Assembly: GCA_027533425.1 (NCBI GenBank)
Contig: JAPZUD010000006.1
Span: 496,001-560,000, forward strand
Source: Beijerinckiaceae bacterium
GTDB taxonomy: Bacteria > Pseudomonadota > Alphaproteobacteria > Rhizobiales > Beijerinckiaceae
DNA: 64,000 bases
Direction of reading: 5' to 3'
A model generated the notes under the pieces. The model saw nothing but the letters and a program-made list of their open reading frames with translations. It did no database searches and was not told the origin of the DNA. Made by a program: the position numbers and the translations under genes. This document shows positions 35,649 to 48,143 of the stretch, piece by piece. Each line of letters starts with the position of its first letter. Position 1 is the first letter of the stretch.

Positions 35649-35958
35649 GCAGGATCCTCGATTCCCCTTGGTCTGGGCAACGGTGTAACGCTCCGGTGCC
35701 GAACAAACAACCACATAGGGCCAGGTTTCGCGCCGACTACCCGATGCCGGGCCGTTTTGCCGCGCTGCGGGAGGCGAGAACGTTTGTCGTTGCCCGAACT
35801 TTGCGCTAAGGGAAGCCGGATCGGGCTTTGAAGTTCACGCCCTATTCACGCCATATCAGGCATTTAGCGGATCGGAACCGTGGAATCGCTCCCGGCCTTG
35901 CGCCCTCCGGAGCGCAGGATCCGGCGCAGGGCAACCGTAGAGGGAGACGTCACGAACG

Positions 35959-36564
35959 ATGAAGACCTTCGTTTCGAGACAGGGTTTGGTCTGGCCGCGC
36001 ATGGCGGCGGCTTGGGCCGGCCTCGCATTGTGCATGGTGGCCTCCGGCGCAGAGGCCCAGGCCAATCGCCCCGCTGCCGCCCCGGCCAATCGCCCTGCGG
36101 CGAATGCGGCACCGGCCGGTGGCGCCCAGACCTTCCTGATCGGCACCTTCAACGACTGGCGGGCGCTGACAACCGGCAAGGACAAGCAGAAGATGTGCTA
36201 CGCCTTGTCCGAGCCGAAGGAACGCCTGCCCAAGGCCCTGAAGCGTGATCCCGGCTATCTTTTCATCTCGACCCGAGCCGCCGATGGGGCCCGCAACGAG
36301 GTGGCCTTCAAGCTGGGCTTTGCAGCCAAGAACGGCCAGGATGGCACCTTGACCATCGGAACGGCCACCTTTGCTCTCATCGCTTCGGGCGAAAGTGCTT
36401 TCCTCAAGAACCCGGCACAGGAAGCCCAGCTCATCGAACAGATGAAACGGGCGCAGAACATCTCGATCAAGGTGGCTTCGGCCCGTGGCAACGAGACGAC
36501 GGACCGCTATTCCATGAACGGCTTCGCCCGCGCCATCGAGGCTGTGGCGAAAGAATGCCCCTGA
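35959..36564 (+). CDS. Invasion-associated locus B (IalB) family exported protein
   Basis: This 201-residue protein has an N-terminal signal peptide (hydrophobic core [16 protein letters not shown], cut near AEA-QA) and a short Ala/Pro/Asn-rich linker. The IalB domain follows, with [10 protein letters not shown], the Cys of KMCYAL and SGESAFLK. IalB was named from Bartonella, where it aids entry into red cells; homologues in free-living relatives are periplasmic proteins of unknown role. The start follows GGGAGACG. rlmN begins 11 bases after its stop, so they may share a message. Confidence 0.9.
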   Translation: MKTFVSRQGLVWPRMAAAWAGLALCMVASGAEAQANRPAAAPANRPAANAAPAGGAQTFLIGTFNDWRALTTGKDKQKMCYALSEPKERLPKALKRDPGYLFISTRAADGARNEVAFKLGFAAKNGQDGTLTIGTATFALIASGESAFLKNPAQEAQLIEQMKRAQNISIKVASARGNETTDRYSMNGFARAIEAVAKECP

Positions 36565-36574
36565 TCGGCCGGTC

Positions 36575-37801
36575 ATGATCGAAGCCGCGCCCCACGACGC
36601 AGAAGCCAGCCGCACGCCCGCCCTTCCCCCGTCCGGCGACCGTCCGACACTTGTCGGCCTGTCGCGCGAAAGGCTGGCCGCTTTGCTGGAACAGGCGGGT
36701 GTTCCTGAAAAGGAACGCCGGATGCGCCTTTCGCAGCTCTGGCACTGGATCTATGTGCGCGGCGCGCAGGAATTCGGCGACATGACGAATGTTGCCCGCC
36801 AGCTCCAGACCCATCTCGCACAGCACGCCACGCTGGCCCGCCCGGACATCGTGCGGGAACAGGTCTCGGCTGACGGGACCCGCAAATGGGTCCTCCGGCT
36901 GCCGCCGCGCGGCCTTGCCGATCGCGGTGCCGAAGTGGAATGCGTCTACATTCCCGAGCGGGACCGCGGCACACTTTGTGTGTCGAGCCAGGTCGGCTGT
37001 ACGCTCAACTGTTCGTTCTGCCATACGGGAACGCAGAAGCTGGTGCGCAATCTCGAGGCCTGGGAGATCGTGGCCCAGGTAGTGGTGGCGCGTGACCGTC
37101 TGGGTGATTACCCCGGCCAGACACCGCCGGAGGGCGCCTTCGTGCCCAATGATGGCGGCCGCTTCGTCTCCAACATTGTCTTCATGGGCATGGGCGAGCC
37201 CCTCTACAATTACGCCAATGTCCGCGAAGCGATCGGCGTTCTCACCGATCCGCAGGGCCTGCAGCTGTCGCGGCGGAAAATCACCGTCTCGACTTCGGGC
37301 GTCGTGCCGGATATTGCCCCGCTGGGCGCGGAAACCGGCGCCATGCTGGCCATCTCGCTCCATGCGACAAACGATGCGCTGCGTGACGAGCTGGTGCCGA
37401 TCAACCGGAAATACCCGATCGCCGACCTGCTCGAGGCCTGCCGCACCTATCCCGGCGTCTCGAATGCCCGCCGCATTACCTTCGAATATGTGATGCTCAA
37501 GGGCGTGAATGACAGCCTTTCCGAAGCGCGCGCCATGGTGCGGATGCTGCGCGGCATCCATGCCAAGATCAATCTGATCCCGTTCAATCCGTGGCCGGGT
37601 ACGCAATACGAATGCTCCGACTGGGCGCAGATCGAACGGTTTTCGGAAGTGATCTTCGATGCCGGCTATGCCTCGCCCATCCGGACGCCACGGGGGCGCG
37701 ACATCCTCGCCGCCTGCGGCCAGCTCAAGAGCGACACGGAGAAAATGCGGGCGCGGGCACGGCTGATGCTCGAGGAACAGCTGGCCCTCGGCACGGATTG
37801 A
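36575..37801 (+). CDS. rlmN: 23S rRNA A2503 / tRNA A37 C2-methyltransferase RlmN
   Basis: This 408-residue radical SAM enzyme makes 2-methyladenosine in 23S rRNA and some tRNAs. The iron-sulfur motif CTLNCSFC has C142, C146 and C149; [10 protein letters not shown] is the SAM-binding GEP motif; the C-terminal Cys in ILAACGQLK is the methyl-carrying or resolving residue. The sequence upstream of residue 28 is variable, as usual in this family. It follows the IalB-like gene closely. Confidence 0.96.
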   Translation: MIEAAPHDAEASRTPALPPSGDRPTLVGLSRERLAALLEQAGVPEKERRMRLSQLWHWIYVRGAQEFGDMTNVARQLQTHLAQHATLARPDIVREQVSADGTRKWVLRLPPRGLADRGAEVECVYIPERDRGTLCVSSQVGCTLNCSFCHTGTQKLVRNLEAWEIVAQVVVARDRLGDYPGQTPPEGAFVPNDGGRFVSNIVFMGMGEPLYNYANVREAIGVLTDPQGLQLSRRKITVSTSGVVPDIAPLGAETGAMLAISLHATNDALRDELVPINRKYPIADLLEACRTYPGVSNARRITFEYVMLKGVNDSLSEARAMVRMLRGIHAKINLIPFNPWPGTQYECSDWAQIERFSEVIFDAGYASPIRTPRGRDILAACGQLKSDTEKMRARARLMLEEQLALGTD

Positions 37802-37936
37802 ACGGGTCGCGTTTCACCAACCCTTAGAGTTAATCCGAATTAGGTATGGATCCGCGGTCGGGAATTGGCGGATAGCAAGCATTTGGCGAAAACTCGTGAC
37901 TTACGCTGCTCCCAAAGAAAGAGTTGGGAGCGTGTC

Positions 37937-38773
37937 ATGAATATGCTTGGCCGCGCAATCGCGAGGTTCCTTGAAAAGCCTCTGGCAGGATACAAGCCCG
38001 CCACGTCGCCTGATTTCGACGTGTTGCGCTCGGTGCTGAAGCCGGCGGATGTTCTGCTCGTCGAAGGCAATAACCGCGTTTCCTCCGTCATCAAGTATCT
38101 CACGCAGTCCACCTGGTCGCATTCGGCGATCTATGTCGGTGATTGCCTTGGCAAGGCCGAACCCGACGGCGAGCCTCATGTGCTGATCGAAGCCGAGATG
38201 TCGCAGGGAGTCATCACGGCACCGCTGTCAAAGTACCGTGACTGGCATATCCGCATCTGCCGCCCTGTGGCGCTCAAGATCGAGGATCAGGACCGGGTGA
38301 TCGCCTTCCTTCGGGCACGGATCGGCCATGAATACGATATCAAGAACGTGCTCGACCTTGCGCGCTTCCTGATCCCGCTGCCGATCCCGACCCGCTATCG
38401 CCGCCGGATGCTGGCGCTCGGCTCGGGTGACCCTTCGCGCGCGATATGCTCGACATTGATCGCCGAGGCCTTCCAGTCGGTCCGCTACCCGATCCTCGCG
38501 CGGGTGGAGAATACGGAGGAGCGCCGCAAGGTCCGGTCCCGCTATGCCAGGCGGGAAATCCTGCACATCCACCACCATTCGCTCTACGCACCGCGTGACT
38601 TCGACATCTCGCCGTATTTCGCCGTGGTCAAGCCGACGATCGAGGCCGGGTTTGACTACAAGGCCCTGCGCTGGACGCCGCGTTTCGCCGTGGCGCCGGC
38701 CAAGATCGTCGAGACATCGGCCGAAACCCGCCAGGCCGCCCGACAGACCGTGCCGATCCCTGCACGGAGCTGA
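37937..38773 (+). CDS. YiiX/NlpC-P60-like lipid-associated hydrolase
   Basis: This 278-residue protein is of the YiiX (orthopoxvirus G6R-like) branch of permuted papain-fold hydrolases. The likely catalytic His is H62 in WSHSAIYVG and the nucleophile C171 in AICSTLIAEAF. A preceding LKPADVLLVEG strand is typical. No signal peptide is seen. The family is permuted relative to NlpC/P60 and may act on lipids or acylated proteins rather than peptidoglycan; the substrate is not known. Start 37937 follows GGGAGCG. Confidence 0.83.
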   Translation: MNMLGRAIARFLEKPLAGYKPATSPDFDVLRSVLKPADVLLVEGNNRVSSVIKYLTQSTWSHSAIYVGDCLGKAEPDGEPHVLIEAEMSQGVITAPLSKYRDWHIRICRPVALKIEDQDRVIAFLRARIGHEYDIKNVLDLARFLIPLPIPTRYRRRMLALGSGDPSRAICSTLIAEAFQSVRYPILARVENTEERRKVRSRYARREILHIHHHSLYAPRDFDISPYFAVVKPTIEAGFDYKALRWTPRFAVAPAKIVETSAETRQAARQTVPIPARS

Positions 38774-38862
38774 CAAGGCGGGGTCAGCCCCAGGATCCGG
38801 GAAGGGCTCGACCTTCCGGACCGATGCGTTACTGTGGGCGCATTGTCCCGGTGAGGTCCTCC

Positions 38863-40620
38863 ATGCAGCGCACACTTCGTTTCGGCCTTCTCCTTGCCGG
38901 TTCGCTCTCGTCGCTTTCCTTCCTTCCTGCCCTGGCGCCCGCCCAGACCAGCGTTCCCGCTCCGGGCCAGCCGATCCTCTCCGCCCAGAGCCGGATGCTG
39001 CCGGTCATCGCCCGCAAGGGCATGGTCTCGAGCCAGGAACGGCAGGCCAGCCAGATCGGCGTCGAGATCCTGAAGGCCGGAGGCAACGCGGTCGATGCCG
39101 CCGTGGCGACGGGCTTTGCGCTGGCCGTCACCCTGCCCCGGGCCGGAAATCTCGGCGGCGGCGGCTTCATGCTCGTGCATCTGGCAAAGACCGGCGAAAC
39201 CATCGCCATCGATTACCGCGAGACCGCACCGGCCGGTTCGACCCGGGACATGTTCCTTGATTCCAAGGGCGAGCCGGACCCGAAAAAATCGCGGGATTCC
39301 GGGCTCTCCATCGGGGTGCCCGGCACGGTGCGCGGGCTGGCCCTTGCGCATGAGAAATACGGCTCGGGGCGCTTCACGTTGGCGGATCTGGTCGCACCGG
39401 CGGTCCGGCTGGCGCGCGACGGTATCGCTGTCGAGGAGGATCTGGCCGATTCGCTGCCCGCCGCTGCACCACGGCTGGGCCGGTTCCCATCCTCGGCCGC
39501 GATTTTCCTGAAGGATGGCAAGCCGCTCCAGCGCGGGGACCGGCTCGTCCAGACCGATCTGGCAACCACGCTGGAGGCGATCCGGCAGCAGGGACCGGAT
39601 GCCTTTTATTCCGGCCGGATCGCGGCAGCCATCGCCCGCTCCGCGCAGGCAGCGGGCGGTATCCTGACGGAGGCCGACCTTGCCGCCTATCGGCCCGTCC
39701 TGCGGCAGCCGGTCCGGGGCAGCTATCGCGGGCATGAGATCGTCTCCATGCCGCCGCCCTCCTCGGGTGGGGTGCATCTGATCCAGATCCTCAATATTCT
39801 CGAGGGATTCGACCTGAAGGCAACCGGGCCGGGCAGTGCCGCCTCCCTGCATCTCCTCGCCGAGGCCATGAAGCCTGCCTATGCCGATCGTGCGCATTTC
39901 CTGGGCGATCCCGACCGCGTCAAGGTTCCCGTGCGCGGCCTGACGGCAAAGGCCTATGCACAAGGCCAGCGGGCTGCGATCCTGCCCGAACGCGCCCGCA
40001 AGGCCGAGGAAATCGCCGCTGGCAACCCGCTTCCGCACGAACCGGACCAGACCACGCATTTCTCGGTCCTCGACGCCGAGGGCAATGCCGTCTCGAATAC
40101 CTATACGCTCAATTTCTCCTACGGCATGGCCATGGTGGCCGAAGGCACCGGCGTGCTGCTCAACAACGAGATGGATGATTTCTCGGCCCGGGCCGGCGCC
40201 CAGAACGCCTATGGACTGGTCGGGAGCGATGCCAATTCGGTCGCGCCGGGCGCGCGGCCGCTTTCCTCGATGACACCGACCTTCGTCTTCCGCGATGGCA
40301 AGCTGTTCCTGATCACCGGGTCGCCCGGCGGCAGCCGGATCATCACCACGGTGCTGCAGGTCATCGTCAATGTCATCGATCACGGCATGAACATTGCCGA
40401 GGCCGTGGCCTTCCCGCGCATCCACCATCAATGGCGGCCGGATGCCCTCGCGGTCGAGCAGGGCCTCTCGCCGGATACGCTGCGCCTGCTTGCGGAGCGC
40501 GGCCACACGGTTCGGCCCGGCACGACGAGTGGCTCGGCCAACTCGATCCTGGTTTCGGGAGAAGGCATCACCGGGGCCTCGGATCCGCGCCAGCGAGGAA
40601 CAGCAGCAATCGGCTATTGA
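38863..40620 (+). CDS. ggt: Gamma-glutamyltransferase precursor
   Basis: This 585-residue Ntn hydrolase is exported (signal peptide with LLLAGSLSSLSFLPALA, cut near the following PAQ) and cleaves itself in the periplasm. The new N-terminal nucleophile is the first Thr (T397) of TTHFSVLD. Other family blocks are GGNAVDAAVATGFAL, GNLGGGGFM and PPPSSGG. It breaks down glutathione and other gamma-glutamyl compounds. Start 38863 follows GAGG; 38824 is in frame but lacks a signal. It is convergent with the DUF1223 gene, 15 bases away. Confidence 0.96.
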   Translation: MQRTLRFGLLLAGSLSSLSFLPALAPAQTSVPAPGQPILSAQSRMLPVIARKGMVSSQERQASQIGVEILKAGGNAVDAAVATGFALAVTLPRAGNLGGGGFMLVHLAKTGETIAIDYRETAPAGSTRDMFLDSKGEPDPKKSRDSGLSIGVPGTVRGLALAHEKYGSGRFTLADLVAPAVRLARDGIAVEEDLADSLPAAAPRLGRFPSSAAIFLKDGKPLQRGDRLVQTDLATTLEAIRQQGPDAFYSGRIAAAIARSAQAAGGILTEADLAAYRPVLRQPVRGSYRGHEIVSMPPPSSGGVHLIQILNILEGFDLKATGPGSAASLHLLAEAMKPAYADRAHFLGDPDRVKVPVRGLTAKAYAQGQRAAILPERARKAEEIAAGNPLPHEPDQTTHFSVLDAEGNAVSNTYTLNFSYGMAMVAEGTGVLLNNEMDDFSARAGAQNAYGLVGSDANSVAPGARPLSSMTPTFVFRDGKLFLITGSPGGSRIITTVLQVIVNVIDHGMNIAEAVAFPRIHHQWRPDALAVEQGLSPDTLRLLAERGHTVRPGTTSGSANSILVSGEGITGASDPRQRGTAAIGY

Positions 40621-40635
40621 GCCAGGACGTGACTA

Positions 40636-41382
40636 TCAGGCCTTGACGCCGTCCACGCCGGCATAACCGGCGCCGAGCACGATCCCCGGCGCGTCCAGCG
40701 TGCCGCTCTGCACGAGAAGCGCGAACCCGTCCGCCCCGTCAACAGCGACCTGGCTCTCGCGAAGGATGCCGCGCATCTCGGTGCCGGTCATCGGGCCGAG
40801 ATCGATCAGGGCCCGCGCGACATTGGCATAGGTGATGGCGCGGCCGGAATTCTCGCCCTTGCCGATCTGGACCTGCTGGCGGGAAACCAGCGGGACGAGG
40901 ATCAGCCGGACATCATGGGCGGGTTGCGTCAAGGCAACGCGATAGCTCCAGTCCTGCCCGACACGCGCCAGCACGACCCTTGCGGCATTGGGCGCAGGAG
41001 TCAGCTTGAGGCGCGAGATCGCCCGGCCGTCGGATCCGACGCAATGGCCGCGGCCATTGACGATTGCCTGCGGTGTATAGACCCGCTTGCCGGCCACCAT
41101 GGCGGCATAGGCGCGGTGGCGCTTCGTGAAGGCGGGCCTCGCCAGCGTGTCCTTCCAGCCAAGATAATCCCAGATCTCGACCGGGTAGGTGATAGGCAGG
41201 GTCGTGGCATGTCCGGCCAGCTCAACCATCAACGCGTCTGCCGGCGGGCAGGACGAGCAGCCCTGGCTGGTGAAAAGTTCGACGACGGAGAGCGATGCAG
41301 CGCCGTTCTGGGCACGGCCGGCCGCCGGCGCCAGAAGGGCACCGAGGGCAAGGGCAGAAAAGCGGCGGCGGCAGAGCGACAT
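40636..41382 (-). CDS. DUF1223 exported thioredoxin-fold protein
   Basis: This 248-residue protein has an N-terminal signal (RRRFSALALGALLAPAAG) and a DUF1223 domain with a thioredoxin-like start VVELFTSQGCSSCPPAD carrying C42-x2-C45. The family is common in alphaproteobacteria and presumed to be periplasmic, with a possible redox role; no activity is established. It lies downstream of acnA with two hairpins between. Start 41382 gives the signal peptide; the ribosome-binding site is weak. Confidence 0.88.
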   Translation of the reverse strand: MSLCRRRFSALALGALLAPAAGRAQNGAASLSVVELFTSQGCSSCPPADALMVELAGHATTLPITYPVEIWDYLGWKDTLARPAFTKRHRAYAAMVAGKRVYTPQAIVNGRGHCVGSDGRAISRLKLTPAPNAARVVLARVGQDWSYRVALTQPAHDVRLILVPLVSRQQVQIGKGENSGRAITYANVARALIDLGPMTGTEMRGILRESQVAVDGADGFALLVQSGTLDAPGIVLGAGYAGVDGVKA

Positions 41383-41507
41383 GAGACCCACAAGACCACG
41401 AGGATATTGAGGAAGCACAAACACCCGTTTGGCTTCAACGACCAATCACAACCCGGTGTAGAGGTCGGAATTCTCGCCTTCCGGCGCAAAGCGCCTCCGG
41501 AAGGAGA

Positions 41508-41536
41508 GCCGGACGCGCCACAGGGGCGCGTCCGGC
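41508..41536 (-). terminator. 12-bp stem hairpin after acnA
   Basis: GCCGGACGCGCC (41508-41519) pairs perfectly with 41525-41536 around a 5-base loop, starting 27 bases past the acnA stop on the minus strand, then TCTCCTT. A second, bulged hairpin lies at about 41479-41506. Together they probably end acnA transcription. Confidence 0.6.
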
Positions 41537-41562
41537 AGGGTCGGAACCGGCAGGCAGGGCCC

Positions 41563-44259
<2,697 letters not shown>

Positions 44260-44524
44260 CGGGCTGGAAATCCTTGAGCCAGGGTTCACGTTTCGGGGTG
44301 GCCGGGGGAGCCGTACCGACCTCGGGAACAAGGAGTTGGACCCTGATTCCGAGCGCGAATCTCGCGTGCGCCGCCCGGGTGTGCCCGGACCCCGCGCTTC
44401 AACCCGAGCGCGCGACGCAGCCATGAGCGCGTCTATAGATCATTTCTAAAAATCCCGCTACAGGCACGATGTTGATCTTTCGCGTAACCCCAGATCGGTT
44501 GGATTCGCCTTGGGCGACAGGAAC

Positions 44525-45169
44525 ATGGCCCTGATTTCGACGCTCGGTACGGTCCCCGCACCGGCCCTCGCCATCCGCGGCCTCGCCATGGCGCGCGGCT
44601 ACCGGACGCTGTTCCGTGACCTCGATATTGACCTGGCCCCCGGTCAGGTCCTGCAGCTGACGGGGCCGAACGGCACCGGGAAATCCACCCTGCTGCGGCT
44701 GATCGCCGGTTTCCTGAAACCGGATGCCGGCACCATCCGCTGGTCGCCGGTGCCGGACGAGGTTTCGCCTGGCGAGTGGCTGCACTACAGCGGCCATCAC
44801 GAGGGACTACGCGACGGTCTGACAGCGCAGGACAATGTCGCCACGCTGGCCAGCCTGCTGGGCGGCGACCCCGCACGGACCGGCGCAGCGCTCGGCGCTG
44901 TCGGCGCCGCACCGCTGGCGGAATTGCCCGTCGAGGTGCTGTCTGCCGGCCAGCGCCGCCGCGTCGCGCTGGCGCGGCTTCTCGTCGCGCCCCGCCCGGT
45001 CTGGCTGCTCGACGAGCCTTTCACCGCGCTCGACCGCGATGGCCAGGCCCTCGTCCGGCAGCTGATCGGTGCACAGGCCGCGGCCGGCGGCCTCGTGATC
45101 GCCGCGACGCACCAGCCGCTCGATCTGCCGGATCTCGTCCATGTCGTGCTCGGAGGGCCGGCGTCATGA
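44525..45169 (+). CDS. ccmA: Heme exporter ATP-binding protein CcmA
   Basis: This small ABC ATPase of 214 residues belongs to the cytochrome c maturation system I and drives release of holo-CcmE from CcmCD. Walker A is GPNGTGKST, the signature LSAGQRRRVALARL, Walker B WLLDEPFTALD. Start 44525 is likely; a TTG at 44510 is in frame. The stop overlaps ccmB (ATGA at 45166-45169). It is first of the operon ccmABCDG. Confidence 0.94.
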   Translation: MALISTLGTVPAPALAIRGLAMARGYRTLFRDLDIDLAPGQVLQLTGPNGTGKSTLLRLIAGFLKPDAGTIRWSPVPDEVSPGEWLHYSGHHEGLRDGLTAQDNVATLASLLGGDPARTGAALGAVGAAPLAELPVEVLSAGQRRRVALARLLVAPRPVWLLDEPFTALDRDGQALVRQLIGAQAAAGGLVIAATHQPLDLPDLVHVVLGGPAS

Positions 45170-45831
45170 CCGGCTGGACCGCCCTTCTCCTTCGGGATCT
45201 GCGGCTGGCCCGGCGCGTCGGCGCCGGGGCCGAGCTCGGCCTCGTCTTCTTCCTGATCCTGGTCTCGTTGCTGCCTTTCGCCATCGGCGCGGACCAGCGC
45301 TTCATCAGCCGGATCGCCCCGGCCTTCCTCTGGCTCGCCGCCTTGCTGGCCACACTGCTCGGGCTCGACCGCCTCCTGCAGGCCGACGAGGAGGAAGGCG
45401 TGCTCGACCAGTTCATGCTGAGCGGAACGCCGCTGGAACTGCTCGTTCTCGCCAAAGCGCTGGCACATTGGCTGGTTACAGGCCTGCCGCTCAGCCTCGT
45501 CGCGCCCCTGCTCGGGCTGATGCTGGCTATCGAGCCGCAGGCCATGGTGCCGCTGGCGCTGTCGCTGCTCGTCGGCACGCCGGCCCTGACCCTGATCGGG
45601 CTGATCGGCGCCGCCCTGACCGTCAGCCTCAAGCGCGGCGGGCTGCTGCTCTCCGTGCTGGTCTTGCCCCTGACGGTCCCGACCCTTATTTTCGGGGCTA
45701 CACTCGTGAAGGAGGCGGCCCTCGGCCGGCCCTACACGACCCCGCTGATGCTGCTCGGCGGCATGACGCTGCTGATGCTCGTCATCGCACCGGTCAGCGC
45801 GGCCGCCGCCCTTCGCCATGCCCGGCAATAG
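45166..45831 (+). CDS. ccmB: Heme exporter membrane protein CcmB
   Basis: This 221-residue integral membrane protein has six hydrophobic segments and the family core LDRLLQADEEEGVLDQ in the first cytoplasmic loop. It is the permease partner of CcmA in cytochrome c maturation. The start overlaps the ccmA stop. Ten bases separate its stop from the ccmC start at 45842. Confidence 0.94.
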   Translation: MTGWTALLLRDLRLARRVGAGAELGLVFFLILVSLLPFAIGADQRFISRIAPAFLWLAALLATLLGLDRLLQADEEEGVLDQFMLSGTPLELLVLAKALAHWLVTGLPLSLVAPLLGLMLAIEPQAMVPLALSLLVGTPALTLIGLIGAALTVSLKRGGLLLSVLVLPLTVPTLIFGATLVKEAALGRPYTTPLMLLGGMTLLMLVIAPVSAAAALRHARQ

Positions 45832-45841
45832 AGAGCCTGCA

Positions 45842-46600
45842 ATGAACGATGCCCGTCCCACCTCATGGCTCCAGCTGGCCAATCCCGCGGTGTTCAACCG
45901 CTGGGCGGATCGCCTGCTCTGGCCGCTGGTGATCGCGACCCTCGGGCTCTTCGCCTATGGCCTCTACGGCACCTTTTTCGTCTCGCCGGCCGATTACCAG
46001 CAGGGCAACACCGTCCGGATCATGTATATCCATGTGCCTGCAGCCTGGCTGGCTTTGTTCGTCTATGCCGGCATGGTTGTCTCCGCCCTCGGCACGCTGG
46101 TCTTCCGCCATCCCATGGCCGATGTCGCGCAGAAGGCGGCTGCGCCGCTCGGCGCCGCCTTCACGCTGGTCTGCCTGATCACCGGATCGATCTGGGGCAA
46201 GCCGACCTGGGGCACCTGGTGGCAATGGGATGCCCGCATGACCTCCGTCCTGGTCCTGCTGCTGGTCTATCTCGGCATCATGGCGCTCTGGCGCGCGGTC
46301 GACGATCCGTTGCGCGCCGCCCGGGCCGTGGCCATCCTGACGCTGGTGGGCGCCGTGAACCTGCCGATCATCAAGTTCTCGGTCGATTGGTGGTACACGC
46401 TCCACCAGCCCGCTTCGGTCTTCCGTCTGGACGGCCCGACGATCCACCCCTCCATGCTGAAGCCGTTGCTGATCATGGCGCTCGGCTATCTCGGGCTTTA
46501 TCTCGTTCTGCTGCTGGTCCGAATGAAGACCGAACTCACCCTGCGCCGGATCGACCGGCTGCAGCGTCTTGCCGCCGGAATTCCGGGAGAACGCGCATGA
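45842..46600 (+). CDS. ccmC: Heme handling membrane protein CcmC
   Basis: This 252-residue protein has six membrane segments and the tryptophan-rich periplasmic WGTWWQWDARMTS that presents heme to CcmE. Conserved His residues flank it, in YIHVPAAW and TLHQPASV. ATG 45842 follows GAGAG; 45818 is an alternative inside ccmB. The stop overlaps ccmD (ATGA). Confidence 0.96.
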   Translation: MNDARPTSWLQLANPAVFNRWADRLLWPLVIATLGLFAYGLYGTFFVSPADYQQGNTVRIMYIHVPAAWLALFVYAGMVVSALGTLVFRHPMADVAQKAAAPLGAAFTLVCLITGSIWGKPTWGTWWQWDARMTSVLVLLLVYLGIMALWRAVDDPLRAARAVAILTLVGAVNLPIIKFSVDWWYTLHQPASVFRLDGPTIHPSMLKPLLIMALGYLGLYLVLLLVRMKTELTLRRIDRLQRLAAGIPGERA

Positions 46601-46764
46601 TCGACCCGGGCGCCCATGCCGGTTTCATTTTCGCTGCCTATGCGGCGACGGCGATCATCCTCGGCGGCGTGATCCTCGCCTCGTGGCTCTCGCTGCGTGC
46701 CTCAAGGGCCCGGCTGCGTCGGCTTGAGGCCCTCTTCCCCGAAGGCGGAAAGCGATCCTCATGA
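46597..46764 (+). CDS. ccmD: Heme exporter protein CcmD
   Basis: This 55-residue protein has one membrane segment (FIFAAYAATAIILGGVILA) followed by a basic cytoplasmic stretch (RASRARLRRLE), the standard CcmD layout. It holds CcmC and holo-CcmE in the ABC complex. It overlaps both ccmC and ccmG by four bases, so translation through the operon is coupled. Confidence 0.9.
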   Translation: MIDPGAHAGFIFAAYAATAIILGGVILASWLSLRASRARLRRLEALFPEGGKRSS

Positions 46765-47330
46765 CGAAGCCTGCTCCGGCCACGCGACGCTGGGTCTATT
46801 TCCTGCCGCTCGCCATCTTCCTCGGGCTTGCCGGCGTCTTTGCCTTGCAGCTTTTCGCGGGCGATCCGTCGAAACTGCCCTCGGCGCTGATCGGAAAGCC
46901 GGTTCCGGTGACGGAACTCCCGGCGATCGAGGGGTCGGAAATTCCGGGCCTGACCCCGGCCGCCTTCACCGGGAAGGGCGTCGCCGTGGTCAATGTCTTC
47001 GCCTCCTGGTGCGCGCCCTGCCATCAGGAACACCCGCTACTGATGGCCCTCGCCCGGGATACACGATTCCCGATCTACGGCATCAACCAGAAGGACAATC
47101 CCGAGAATGCCCGGCGCTTCCTCGGGCGGCTCGGCAACCCCTATCGTGCAGTCGGCGCGGACAAGGATGGCCGGATGTCGATCGAATGGGGTGTGTACGG
47201 CGTGCCGGAAACCTTCGTGGTCGCCGATGGCCGGATCGTCTTCAAGCATGTCGGTCCGCTGACCGAGGAGTCGATCCGTGCCCGGCTCCTGCCGGAAATC
47301 GAGAAGGCCCTGGCCGGCCGCAGCGGCTGA
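46761..47330 (+). CDS. ccmG: Periplasmic thiol:disulfide reductase CcmG/DsbE
   Basis: This 189-residue membrane-anchored thioredoxin-fold protein has an N-terminal anchor (residues 11-33). The active site is WCAPC (C84, C87) and the cis-proline lies in GVPETFV. It keeps apocytochrome c cysteines reduced for heme attachment. It is last in the cluster: ccmE, ccmF and ccmH are not in this window. It is convergent with the IspZ/YciB gene. Confidence 0.95.
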   Translation: MTKPAPATRRWVYFLPLAIFLGLAGVFALQLFAGDPSKLPSALIGKPVPVTELPAIEGSEIPGLTPAAFTGKGVAVVNVFASWCAPCHQEHPLLMALARDTRFPIYGINQKDNPENARRFLGRLGNPYRAVGADKDGRMSIEWGVYGVPETFVVADGRIVFKHVGPLTEESIRARLLPEIEKALAGRSG

Positions 47331-47340
47331 CCGCGAAACG

Positions 47341-47979
47341 TCAGTCGCGCTTGCCTTCCGGATCGAAACCGTGCCGCATCATCATCGGCGTCTGCGCGAG
47401 CGTGAAGGCGATGGTGAGCGGCATCACGCCCCAGACCTTGAACGCCACCCAGAAATCGGTGGTCTGCGTGCGCCAGACAAGCTCGTTGATCGCGGCCAGG
47501 ACGAAGAAGAACACACCCCAGCGAAAGGTCAGCTTGCGCCAGCCTTCTTCATCGAGCTGAAACACGCTGTCCAGCACGTAGGGCAGCAGCGGCTTGCCAA
47601 AGGCGAGACCGCCGAGAAGCACCGCGCCGAACAGGCAATTCACGATGGTCGGCTTCAGTTTGATGAAGAGGTCATCCTGCAGCAGCAGGGTCAGCCCGCC
47701 GAAGACCAGAACGACAGCGCCTGAAACCAGCGGCATGATCGGAAGACGGCGATGCAGCCACCAGGCGGCGGCAAGCGAAGCCGACATGGCCACCATGAAA
47801 ACCGCCGTCGCGATCAGGATCGGCGCCTTTTCGGCCTCGATCACGGCGGGGCCGAAAACCGCGCCGACAGGCCCGCGGAACCAGTCCGGGCGTGAATTGG
47901 CGGCAAAGAACAGGACGAGGGGCCCCATCTCGAGCAGGAGCTTCAGCCAGGGATTGGCGGCGGATGAGGATTTGTCCAT
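47341..47979 (-). CDS. yciB: Septation protein A family membrane protein (YciB/IspZ)
   Basis: This 212-residue protein has about five membrane segments, with family blocks LEMGPLVLFFAANS near the start and ELVWRTQTTDFWVAFKVWG near the end. YciB/IspZ proteins affect envelope maintenance and septation. Start 47979 (MDKSSSAANP) fits the family; the frame continues to 48171 without similarity. It is divergent from the FAH-family gene. Confidence 0.93.
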   Translation of the reverse strand: MDKSSSAANPWLKLLLEMGPLVLFFAANSRPDWFRGPVGAVFGPAVIEAEKAPILIATAVFMVAMSASLAAAWWLHRRLPIMPLVSGAVVLVFGGLTLLLQDDLFIKLKPTIVNCLFGAVLLGGLAFGKPLLPYVLDSVFQLDEEGWRKLTFRWGVFFFVLAAINELVWRTQTTDFWVAFKVWGVMPLTIAFTLAQTPMMMRHGFDPEGKRD

Positions 47980-48143
47980 TCGGCTCGGATTTCGCTTTTC
48001 GACAGGGCAGGCAAGGATTACGACACCAGTTACGACACGATCGGGCCGCGCGATAGTGCTTTCGCGCACCCGGCACAACAGCATCTTGCCGATCGGGGCT
48101 GCCTCCGGCACCCGGCCCGGCACCAGCCCCTGTGGAGTTGCCC

